From the NCBI GenBank assembly GCA_902767195.1, contig CACXGS010000353.1, forward strand, positions 1-5,193: DNA of 5,193 bases, read 5' to 3'. The position numbers and the translations under genes are program-made. Positions within the stretch are counted from its first letter, which is position 1. Each line of letters starts with the position of its first letter. This document shows, piece after piece, positions 1-5,193 of the stretch. Source of the DNA: an uncultured Lachnospiraceae bacterium. GTDB taxonomy: Bacteria; Bacillota_A; Clostridia; Lachnospirales; Lachnospiraceae. The notes under the pieces were generated by a model. It saw only the letters and a list, made by a program, of their open reading frames with translations, searched no databases and had not been told where the DNA came from.

Positions 1-231
1 GGAGATCAGGGTCTGATCAACTTCGCTGGTGTTGTACGTAACTACTTCGATAAGAAGGGTATGCATGTACAGTTCAACGTAATCGACAGAGAGACACTGT
101 TAGATGCTCAGGCACATCCTGAAAACTACAAAGACCTGGTTGTTCGTGTTGCCGGATATTCCGCACACTGGACCGTACTTGCCAAGGAAGTACAGGATGA
201 CATCATCGCTCGTACAGAGCAGACATTCTAA
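1..231 (+). CDS. Glycyl radical enzyme (pyruvate formate-lyase family), C-terminal fragment
   Basis: The reading frame is open from the first base and gives the last 76 residues of a glycyl radical enzyme. Fragment residues 49-55 read RVAGYSA, the glycyl radical loop of the family; Gly52 (bases 154-156) would carry the radical. The downstream RTEQ-type ending and the upstream segment MHVQFNVIDRETLLDAQ are typical of the non-PFL branch (diol/glycerol dehydratases, choline lyase, isethionate lyase, arylacetate decarboxylases). Family members are usually about 780-850 residues and cytosolic or inside microcompartments, so roughly 90% of the protein, including the active-site Cys and substrate pocket, is missing here. 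The matching activase follows after 69 bp. The PocR-type sensor further on favours a diol dehydratase-like role, but the fragment alone cannot separate that from other lyases or decarboxylases. Family call is firm; substrate is an inference. Confidence 0.93.
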   Translation, partial: GDQGLINFAGVVRNYFDKKGMHVQFNVIDRETLLDAQAHPENYKDLVVRVAGYSAHWTVLAKEVQDDIIARTEQTF

Positions 232-251
232 TTGAGTTGTTTTAATATAAG

Positions 252-268
252 TAGAGACATCGTTTCTA
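252..268 (+). other. Small hairpin between the GRE and activase genes
   Basis: TAGAGAC (252-258) can pair with GTTTCTA (262-268) around an ATC loop, seven pairs including one G-U. No T-run follows, so it is not a normal terminator. It may stabilise the 3' end of the GRE message or mark a processing site, which would fit GRE being needed in much larger amounts than its activase. It may also be chance in AT-rich DNA. Confidence 0.3.
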
Positions 269-300
269 GGTATTAGAATAATTCCCGGAGGGAGTACCCA

Positions 301-1257
301 ATGCATGTGAATTTTAAATGGGAACCTGAAAAGAAAGAAGAAGGAAGAAAGGGTCTCGTCTTTAATATTCAGAGATTCTCTGTGAATGACGGTCCCGGAA
401 TCCGTTCCATCATTTTCCTGAATGGTTGTCCTCTGCGCTGCAAATGGTGCTGCAATCCTGAATCCCAGGAACTTCGGTCCATCGTTATGTTCAAAGCGCA
501 GAACTGCGTAGGATGCGGCAACTGTGAAGTTGTCTGTCCCACGGGTGCGGCTGATTTAAGCTTGCCGGGAAAGATTGATCATACCAAATGTATTGCCTGT
601 GGCAAATGTGTCGATGTGTGTTATCACAGAGCTCTCGAGTTGTCCGGTAGATGGATGACGGTAGAAGAGCTCATCAAAGAAGTGTATAAAGATACAATCT
701 CCTACAGACGATCCGGAGGAGGCATTACCATCTCCGGAGGAGAGGCTCTCGTTCAGCATGAGTTCCTTGAGGAGCTGCTTAAAGCCTGCAAGGGGCTCGG
801 CTGGACCACAGCCATTGAGACGACCGGATATGCCAGCAAAGAAGTTCTCGACAAGATTGTTCCTTTGATCGATTACTTCATGATGGATATCAAGCATATT
901 CATCCTCTTGTTCATAAAGAGTGGACAGGCGTCTCAAATGAAAGAATCCTGACCAATGCCTATCATATCGCAGAGCTGACCAAGCAGCTTGGAACACAAT
1001 ATATTATACGTGTTCCGGTCATCCCCGGATTTAATTCCGATCCTGAGGTGATCAGAGCGATTGCCAAGTTTGCAACCAGTCTTCCTGGTGTGAAGGATCT
1101 GCATTTGCTGCCCTACCATGATCTGGGAAGCAACAAATACGGAATGATGGGCAAGGATTACGAACTGTTTGGAGTAAAGACACCAGATAAGGATTATATG
1201 GAGTATCTGAAGGAAATCGTGGAAGACGAGGGCCTGAACTGTAAGATCGGAGGATGA
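301..1257 (+). CDS. Glycyl radical enzyme activase (radical SAM, with two 4Fe-4S ferredoxin motifs)
   Basis: This 318-aa protein uses SAM and a reduced 4Fe-4S cluster to make a 5'-deoxyadenosyl radical, which abstracts hydrogen from the radical-loop glycine of the GRE encoded just upstream. The radical SAM motif CX3CX2C is at C43, C47 and C50 (followed by CNPES), and the SAM-binding GGE is at 146-148. An inserted ferredoxin-like segment carries C69/C72/C75/C79 and C97/C100/C103/C107, two auxiliary 4Fe-4S clusters. This insert is characteristic of activases of dehydratase, decarboxylase and C-N/C-S lyase GREs and is absent from the shorter PFL activase PflA. DGPGIRS (30-36) is the usual N-terminal family signature. 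Length matches the family (about 300-320). The ATG is chosen because GGAGGGAG (287-294) sits at good spacing and no other in-frame start lies nearby. The first 18 residues are charged and do not look like a signal or encapsulation peptide. Its stop is 4 bp before metK, so the two are very likely cotranscribed. Confidence 0.96.
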   Translation: MHVNFKWEPEKKEEGRKGLVFNIQRFSVNDGPGIRSIIFLNGCPLRCKWCCNPESQELRSIVMFKAQNCVGCGNCEVVCPTGAADLSLPGKIDHTKCIACGKCVDVCYHRALELSGRWMTVEELIKEVYKDTISYRRSGGGITISGGEALVQHEFLEELLKACKGLGWTTAIETTGYASKEVLDKIVPLIDYFMMDIKHIHPLVHKEWTGVSNERILTNAYHIAELTKQLGTQYIIRVPVIPGFNSDPEVIRAIAKFATSLPGVKDLHLLPYHDLGSNKYGMMGKDYELFGVKTPDKDYMEYLKEIVEDEGLNCKIGG

Positions 1258-1261
1258 TGGT

Positions 1262-2458
1262 ATGAGTATGAAATATACACTCTTAACATCGGAATCCGTA
1301 ACAGAAGGTCATCCTGATAAAATGTGTGACATGATTTCTGATGCAATCCTTGATGCATATCTCGCGGTGGATCCCAATTCTCACGTTGCAGTGGAGACCA
1401 TGGCTTCGGAAGACATTGTTTTTATTGCAGGAGAGGTGGCATCCAAAGGGTCAGTGGACGTAAAGTCTCTGGCCAGAGAGGTGATCTGTGAGATTGGCTA
1501 CGATAGTAAGAAAAAGGGAATGGACGGGAACACCTGTCTGATCCTTACGAATATCGGTGTTCAGTCTCCGGATATCGCACAGGGAGTTGTGCAGGATACC
1601 GGTATAATCGGTGCAGGTGATCAGGGTATGATGTACGGATATGCCTGCGATGACACGGAAGAGCTTATGCCTCTTTCCATATCACTGGCGCACAAATTAT
1701 CCGCACAGCTGACGAAAGTCAGAAAGGAAGGTACGATTCCTTATCTTTATCCCGACGGCAAATCTCAGATTACAGTTGCATATGACGATCAGGGAAATGT
1801 AGTCGGAGTTACAGCCATTGTTATTTCCGCTCAGCATGATGCTGAAGTATCGATGGATCAGCTTCGGAAGGACATTGAAAAATATGTCATTCGCGCTGTA
1901 GTGCCGCAGGATATTATTATGCCGGATGTTAAGATCCACATTAATCCCACCGGTCGTTTCGTGGTTGGCGGACCGGAAGGGGACGTAGGACTTACAGGCA
2001 GAAAAATTATTGTAGATACGTACGGTGGAATAGCCCGTCATGGTGGTGGAGCATTCTCCGGAAAGGATCCTACAAAAGTAGACCGTTCCGCAGCATATGT
2101 CGCCAGATATGCAGCAAAGAATATCGTTGCTGCCGGCCTTTGCAGAAAATGTGAAGTCAATCTGGCCTATGCGATAGGTGTTCCCGATCCGGTATCTGTT
2201 AAAATCGATACTTTTGGTACCGAAGAAGTTCCCAGAAGTATCATAGAAAAGGCTGTAGAGGAAGTCTTTGACTTCAGCGTTGCCGGGATCATAAATAACC
2301 TGTCTCTCACCAGTGTTACTTATAAGCCGGTTGCAGCTTACGGACACTTTGGAAGAACGGATCTCGACCTCCCCTGGGAGAGATGCGACAAGGTATCTGC
2401 CCTTCAGGAGAAAGCCGTCCGTTATCTGGCAGATGAGATCTGCCGGGAGTGTCAGTGA
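1262..2458 (+). CDS. metK: S-adenosylmethionine synthetase (methionine adenosyltransferase)
   Basis: A complete 398-aa enzyme that makes SAM from methionine and ATP in the cytosol, close to the usual bacterial length (about 384-400). All three family signatures are seen: ESVTEGHPDK at 11-20 (H17 and D19 at the catalytic and metal positions), GAGDQG at 117-122, and the glycine-rich P-loop-like GGGAFSGKDPTKVDRS at 261-276. K167, R247, K248, K268, K272 and D274 correspond to conserved active-site residues of the E. coli enzyme, so it should be active. The C-terminal YGHFGRTDLDLPWE is also typical. The start is supported by GGAGG (1249-1253) eight bases upstream, which lies within the last codons of the activase gene, so translation of the two is probably coupled. 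The position is the odd part: metK is normally a housekeeping gene, while here it directly follows a SAM-consuming radical enzyme, suggesting a dedicated SAM supply and perhaps a second metK copy in the genome. Confidence 0.97.
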   Translation: MSMKYTLLTSESVTEGHPDKMCDMISDAILDAYLAVDPNSHVAVETMASEDIVFIAGEVASKGSVDVKSLAREVICEIGYDSKKKGMDGNTCLILTNIGVQSPDIAQGVVQDTGIIGAGDQGMMYGYACDDTEELMPLSISLAHKLSAQLTKVRKEGTIPYLYPDGKSQITVAYDDQGNVVGVTAIVISAQHDAEVSMDQLRKDIEKYVIRAVVPQDIIMPDVKIHINPTGRFVVGGPEGDVGLTGRKIIVDTYGGIARHGGGAFSGKDPTKVDRSAAYVARYAAKNIVAAGLCRKCEVNLAYAIGVPDPVSVKIDTFGTEEVPRSIIEKAVEEVFDFSVAGIINNLSLTSVTYKPVAAYGHFGRTDLDLPWERCDKVSALQEKAVRYLADEICRECQ

Positions 2459-2541
2459 AACTTCTTCATCATTACGTAGATTCTGTTAGATATATATCAT
2501 ATTTAACTAATAAAAAAATTTTACAGTTATCCGTTCAAAAA

Positions 2542-2665
2542 TCAGATGCGAATCTGAAGAAACAAGGTCCATTCAAGCGTAATCATTCGTAAAAATCGAT
2601 CTCAACACTCTCACTTAGATATTTACGAATAATCAATATATATTATTATTCGCTTGATCCACTTG
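2542..2665 (+). other. Candidate structured RNA in the metK 3' region
   Basis: Several inverted repeats cluster in this AT-rich stretch. TCAGAT/ATCTGA (2542-2547, 2552-2557) forms a perfect stem closed by GCGA, a GNRA-type tetraloop. CAAG (2563-2566) can pair with CTTG (2662-2665), TCAAGCG (2573-2579) with CGCTTGA (2651-2657), and ATTCGTAAA (2585-2593) with TTTACGAAT (2622-2630), giving a nested fold that ends exactly where the terminator stem starts. A competing hairpin CGAATAAT/ATTATTCG (2626-2633, 2645-2652) would use bases of two of those stems. It could be a 3' UTR fold of metK, a small RNA ended by the terminator, or a leader element for the downstream sensor gene. It matches no riboswitch class that I recognise, and no clear promoter precedes it. 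AT richness makes chance pairing possible for the shorter stems. Confidence 0.35.
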
Positions 2666-2703
2666 AAAAGGGGGAAGGAATGAAAGTTCCTTTCCCCTTT
2701 TTT
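2666..2703 (+). terminator. Rho-independent terminator after metK
   Basis: A GC-containing stem of about 15 pairs is formed by AAAAGGGGGAAGGAA (2666-2680) and TTCCTTTCCCCTTTT (2687-2701), with one G-U pair and a six-base TGAAAG loop. It runs into a T-tract ending at 2703. This is a strong terminator for the GRE-activase-metK transcript and separates it from the sensor-regulator genes. On the minus strand the stem is followed by only four T, so it would work less well there. Confidence 0.92.
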
Positions 2704-2765
2704 CAGTCTTTTATTTTCCCTTTACCTGCCATATGATTTTCAAAACTCTTTCATGGCATAATGTA

Positions 2766-2804
2766 ATAATACAAGGAAATGGTTCGGATAATACAAAAGG
2801 AAAT
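2766..2804 (+). repeat. Direct repeat upstream of the sensor gene, candidate regulator-binding site
   Basis: ATAATACAAGGAAAT (2766-2780) recurs as ATAATACAAAAGGAAAT (2788-2804), differing only by two extra A. The copies start 22 bp apart, about two helical turns. This spacing and the location just upstream of a candidate -35 box (2817) resemble the tandem sites bound by AraC-type regulators, one of which is encoded by the second gene downstream. The binding role is an inference. Confidence 0.4.
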
Positions 2805-2835
2805 AATTGTCCGTTTTTGACTATTTTAGAACAAA
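2805..2835 (+). repeat. Imperfect direct repeat block, copy 1
   Basis: AATTGTCC (2805-2812), a T-run and a closing AACAAA define a block that recurs 150 bp downstream (2955-2984). Both copies are preceded within a few bases by AAAGG or AAAAGG. This copy overlaps the candidate -35 box at 2817-2822. It may be a duplicated regulatory module or AT-rich coincidence; the shared eight-base core is the firmest part. Confidence 0.3.
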
Positions 2836-2845
2836 TTTTCATTAT
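2817..2845 (+). promoter_or_regulatory. Candidate sigma-A promoter for the sensor-regulator operon
   Basis: TTGACT (2817-2822, five of six consensus bases) and CATTAT (2840-2845, four of six) are separated by exactly 17 bp. Transcription would begin near 2852, leaving a leader of about 160 bases before the sensor ATG. The direct repeat at 2766-2804 lies just upstream of the -35 box, where an activator could contact RNA polymerase. The weak -10 fits an activated promoter. Confidence 0.45.
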
Positions 2846-2928
2846 GGATTTTATATATATTGTGTTTTTTTATGCACAGGATGGAGTAAATTGCACAAAA
2901 ATTTAGAATATGCATTGCACGGAAAAGG

Positions 2929-2937
2929 TGATACAAT
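2929..2937 (+). promoter_or_regulatory. Alternative extended -10 promoter element
   Basis: TGATACAAT is an extended -10 element (TG, one base, TACAAT) that would start transcription near 2944, about 70 bases before the sensor ATG. No good -35 box lies 16-18 bp upstream; TTGCAC at 2915-2920 is too close. It could act as a second promoter in addition to 2817-2845. Confidence 0.35.
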
Positions 2938-2954
2938 ACTTATAAAGGTATATA

Positions 2955-2984
2955 AATTGTCCTTTTTCGTAGTTTTTAAACAAA
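2955..2984 (+). repeat. Imperfect direct repeat block, copy 2
   Basis: AATTGTCC (2955-2962), a T-rich centre and AACAAA (2979-2984) mirror the order of the block at 2805-2835. It lies downstream of both candidate promoters, in the presumed 5' leader, a place where bound protein could act as a roadblock or where the RNA copy could matter. The function is unknown. Confidence 0.28.
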
Positions 2985-3012
2985 AAGCTCCCAATGGAAA
3001 GGTTATGTCACC

Positions 3013-4227
3013 ATGACGGACAACAGATTGAACAACAGCCGCAACAAAGAAATGTCACTGATTGGATTATTCAGTAAAGATTATCTTGCCGGAGTACAGA
3101 ATAATCTGATCTCTGCAACCGGTATTTCATTTTTCATGATTGATTACAGAGGTACACCGGTTACAGATCACGATTTTTCCAATTTGTTCTGTACAAGCAG
3201 AGCAAATCAGGAGGAATATTACAATGCATGTCAGATGGCTTATGCCATGGCCGCGGCAAAGAGTGCCATTCAGAATATTCCATATGTCTTTTACGGACCG
3301 GATCATCTGGCCAATATTGCCATTCCTGTTATTGTGAAGAATCAGTATCTGGGAGCTTTGATTGGCGGTCCGGCAATATGTTCTGACGATGAGTCCGGGG
3401 ATGCTTTTGAATCAGTGGCTGTGGCATCTTCGCTTCCGGAGTACGATGTCTCTGTTTTGCCAGTGTTCACGATGCAGAGACTGAAAGCACTGGCTGATTT
3501 GGTTTATCGGCTTTTCAGTGAGATTGGCGAGAAAGAGACATGCCTGCTGGACACTGCCAGAATGGAACATGACAGGGTTCATTACGATGCACTTCGTAAA
3601 AAGAATCTGGAGCTTACGAACAAGATCAAAGAGCTGGAGCTTCAGAATCTCAGGATCGAGATGCCCAATCAGCTGGTGCTGAACCTTTTTACGGCGGTAT
3701 CCAATTTTGCCATACTGGAGAATGCGGAAAAAACGGAGAATCTTGTTTCTGAATTTTCTTCAGTCCTGCGATTCTATTTAGATGAGTATAAAGATAAAAT
3801 GGAGATCAGCCAGGCTCTGGAACAGGTGCGCAGTTATCTGAATGTCCTGAAGATGCAGTTTGATGATAATTTTGACTTTCGTATCAACTGTCAGCCGGTT
3901 ATGGAAACACAGATGATCCCGGCTCTCAGCTTGCTTCCATTTGTCACCTATATGATTGATTCTTTTGTATCCTCGAAAAACGGCAGAGGAAAGTTCTATA
4001 TTGATGTAGAGAAGTATGGCCCCCACTGCAGGATTTCCATGCAGATGGATGGAGCACAGAGTGGAAAAAGCGGAGGGCTGGGTTCCGTTACGGACATTCA
4101 GTCGATCCAGAAACAGATCAGTCTGATCCGTAAAAGGTTCGAATATGAGTATCATGAGAATTGTATGATCGATGTTCATGCGGCAAGAACCATCCTTGAG
4201 ATTCCCATTGAATCGAAAGGACATTAA
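3013..4227 (+). CDS. PocR-domain sensor with a degenerate LytS/YesM-type histidine kinase region
   Basis: A 404-aa soluble protein with no membrane segment or signal peptide. Residues about 20-170 resemble the PocR ligand-sensing domain (GISFFMIDYRGTPVTDHDFSNLFC, then IAIPVIVKNQYLGALIGGP); this family is thought to bind small compounds such as propanediols. A charged helix at about 185-215 looks like a coiled coil. The rest follows the layout of LytS-type kinases: LRFYL at 252-256, IPALSLLPF at 302-310 and GGLGSV at 354-359 match in order. Key residues are not kept: the usual NPHFLFN motif reads MPNQLVLN (217-224), there is no His between 191 and 337, and the N-box EN is TY (312-313). It is therefore probably a pseudokinase that signals by conformation or dimerisation. 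The ATG has GGAAAGG (2996-3002) ten bases upstream. An AGGAGG site overlapping its stop serves the response regulator gene, so the two form an operon. The domain call comes from pattern reading and was not profile-searched. Confidence 0.8.
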   Translation: MTDNRLNNSRNKEMSLIGLFSKDYLAGVQNNLISATGISFFMIDYRGTPVTDHDFSNLFCTSRANQEEYYNACQMAYAMAAAKSAIQNIPYVFYGPDHLANIAIPVIVKNQYLGALIGGPAICSDDESGDAFESVAVASSLPEYDVSVLPVFTMQRLKALADLVYRLFSEIGEKETCLLDTARMEHDRVHYDALRKKNLELTNKIKELELQNLRIEMPNQLVLNLFTAVSNFAILENAEKTENLVSEFSSVLRFYLDEYKDKMEISQALEQVRSYLNVLKMQFDDNFDFRINCQPVMETQMIPALSLLPFVTYMIDSFVSSKNGRGKFYIDVEKYGPHCRISMQMDGAQSGKSGGLGSVTDIQSIQKQISLIRKRFEYEYHENCMIDVHAARTILEIPIESKGH

Positions 4228-4241
4228 GGAGGGTTATTGTG
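4227..4241 (+). promoter_or_regulatory. Ribosome site that fixes a GTG start
   Basis: AGGAGG (4227-4232) begins at the last base of the sensor gene's TAA stop and lies six bases before GTG (4239-4241). The next in-frame ATG is at codon 20, which would remove the first beta strand and the acidic residues of the receiver, so GTG is the right start. The arrangement implies coupled translation. Confidence 0.85.
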
Positions 4242-5193
4242 ACAGATGTATTATTAATAGATCAGGACAGTCTATTTCAGAAAGCCTTTTCAAAGATGCT
4301 CGGCAGCAATGATAACTGCAGACTGGTGGGTATTGCCGAGAACAGTGTGGATGCACTGGAACTGATTACCGTCCACAGACCCCAGATCATTTTCTGCGAT
4401 GTGATGCTTGGCGTGGAGAACGGTCTTTCCCTGTGCCGGACGATCAAGAATCGTTTCCCGGATATCATCCTGTACATTCTTTCGAATTATTGTAATTTCT
4501 CCCTCCTGAAAAATGCTATGAGTGCCGGAGTGGAAGAATATTTGAATAAGCCCATATCAAGGACCAGACTTTTCAGCCTGATTCGAAGCACCAGCAAGAT
4601 TGCCGAAGTAGGAGAGGAGAATCCCTTCTACGATCAGCTTTATGCCTCTTTCGAGGAGAAGAATTATAAGAGATCCTACGAATTGGCAGACAGCATCACG
4701 GAGTGGATGTTCAAGGAGTGTGACAAACAGGAAAGAAAGAATCAGATGGTTCATATCCAGAACAGCCTGTTTCATTTCGTTCCGGGACTGGACCGGCTTC
4801 AGATGGAATACTTTGCCAAGAAGTATGAGATTAACTCCAGGATCCTTTCAAAGAAGTTCTTATGCTATCACTGGCTGGTGGAGATCATTACCGAGGTCTA
4901 TTCCCAGGTATGTACCATGCGCTATACCCATATGAACAAGGTATTCCGCTATATTGAGAATAACAAACATAACGAGATCTCTCTTGCGGACCTGTCTGCC
5001 CAGGCAGGCATCAGCAGCGGTTATCTCAGTAGGATCTTCAAGAAGTATTACAAGATCAGCGTGGTGGACTATATTCATCTGAGGAAGCTGCTGAAGGCCA
5101 AGCATTATATGGTCATGAGCGAGATGAATATTTCCGATATCTCTTTCCTGATGGGATACAGTGAGGCAGGTTATTTCTGCAAGATTTTTAAGA
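4239..5193 (+). CDS. YesN-like response regulator: receiver plus AraC-type DNA-binding domain (3' end cut off)
   Basis: 318 codons are present and the frame is still open at the window edge. Residues 3-120 form a receiver: acidic pocket DQD at 8-10, phospho-acceptor D54 (FCDVMLG), Ser82 after beta strand 4, and K104 in NKP. Residues about 125-230 are a helical linker without a family I recognise. Residues about 233-318 are an AraC/XylS helix-turn-helix pair: ISLADLSAQAGISSGYLSRIFKKYY (first helix-turn-helix), then MNISDISFLMGYSEAGYFCKIFK (second). About 20-30 residues should be missing, giving a full length near 340. It follows the PocR sensor by 11 bp, so the two should form a signalling pair that activates transcription, possibly of the GRE operon and of themselves. 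The receiver is unusual: the residue expected to be the second Asp of the DD pair is Gln9, and the usual MP after the phospho-Asp is LG. Metal binding and phosphorylation may be weakened, consistent with its degenerate partner kinase. Confidence 0.9.
   Translation, partial: MTDVLLIDQDSLFQKAFSKMLGSNDNCRLVGIAENSVDALELITVHRPQIIFCDVMLGVENGLSLCRTIKNRFPDIILYILSNYCNFSLLKNAMSAGVEEYLNKPISRTRLFSLIRSTSKIAEVGEENPFYDQLYASFEEKNYKRSYELADSITEWMFKECDKQERKNQMVHIQNSLFHFVPGLDRLQMEYFAKKYEINSRILSKKFLCYHWLVEIITEVYSQVCTMRYTHMNKVFRYIENNKHNEISLADLSAQAGISSGYLSRIFKKYYKISVVDYIHLRKLLKAKHYMVMSEMNISDISFLMGYSEAGYFCKIFK

Noticed and set aside
556..915. Minus-strand open frame of 119 codons inside the activase gene
   Set aside because: It is antisense to the ferredoxin insert and radical SAM core of a clearly functional gene, with no independent support.
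1697..2347. Minus-strand open frame of 216 codons
   Set aside because: It lies wholly inside metK, whose product is complete with all signature motifs. It has no ribosome site and no protein features, so it is a codon-use shadow.
2585..2630. CRISPR or mobile-element end from the ATTCGTAAA/TTTACGAAT inverted repeat
   Set aside because: There is one short inverted pair, no repeated spacer units, no transposase and no target-site duplication; an RNA stem is a simpler explanation.
2459..2703. Known riboswitch (such as a SAM class) beside metK
   Set aside because: The structured stretch lies downstream of metK rather than in front of it, and I could not match its stems or loops to a SAM riboswitch or other class I know. 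It is kept only as an unassigned structured region.
2807..3016. Plus-strand frame of 69 codons from a TTG start, overlapping the sensor ATG
   Set aside because: Its composition is that of AT-rich intergenic DNA, it needs a TTG start with a weak ribosome site, it spans the candidate promoters and repeats, and it resembles no family. It is more likely 5' leader DNA.
3778..4224. Minus-strand open frame of 148 codons inside the sensor gene
   Set aside because: The plus-strand frame has a clear domain order and coupled translation with the next gene; the antisense frame shows no family resemblance.
4642..4935. Plus-strand open frame of 97 codons in another frame of the regulator gene
   Set aside because: It overlaps the linker of the response regulator, whose frame is continuous from receiver to AraC domain. 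The Arg/Ser-rich product is typical of an out-of-frame translation.

Overview
The window looks like part of an anaerobic, gut-type Firmicutes chromosome, most likely a Lachnospiraceae-like Clostridium relative. Supporting signs are strong GGAGG ribosome sites, moderate base composition with AT-rich intergenic DNA, an oxygen-sensitive glycyl radical enzyme, and a PocR/AraC-type sensor-regulator pair. The genus is an inference; nothing in the sequence names it. All recognisable genes are on the + strand.

Region 1 (1-2458) is a catabolic gene set. It opens inside the last 76 codons of a glycyl radical enzyme (GRE), including the RVAGYSA radical loop. A 69-bp gap with a small hairpin leads to its radical-SAM activase (318 aa, with two ferredoxin-like 4Fe-4S motifs). 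Only 4 bp further lies a complete S-adenosylmethionine synthetase gene (metK). The arrangement couples an enzyme, the activase that installs its radical, and a source of the SAM the activase consumes.

Region 2 (2459-3012) is 554 bp without a convincing gene. It holds a set of inverted repeats that could fold into a structured RNA, then a strong rho-independent terminator (2666-2703). After that come a direct repeat, imperfect duplicated blocks and two candidate promoters in front of the next gene.

Region 3 (3013-5193) is a regulatory pair. The first protein has a PocR-like ligand-sensing domain, a coiled coil and a LytS/YesM-like kinase region that appears to have lost its phospho-acceptor histidine and its N-box Asn. 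It is followed after 11 bp by a GTG-started YesN-like response regulator (receiver, long linker, AraC helix-turn-helix) that runs off the window about 20-30 residues before its expected end. The receiver keeps its phospho-acceptor Asp, but its acidic pair is altered (DQD instead of DDE).

Taken together, the sensor pair probably detects a small metabolite (PocR domains are associated with propanediol-like compounds) and controls the neighbouring GRE operon. The GRE could therefore be a diol dehydratase-like enzyme. This substrate call rests on context, because nearly all of the GRE catalytic domain lies outside the window. The most unusual points are the metK placed with a GRE activase, the degenerate kinase chemistry, and the structured intergenic region.
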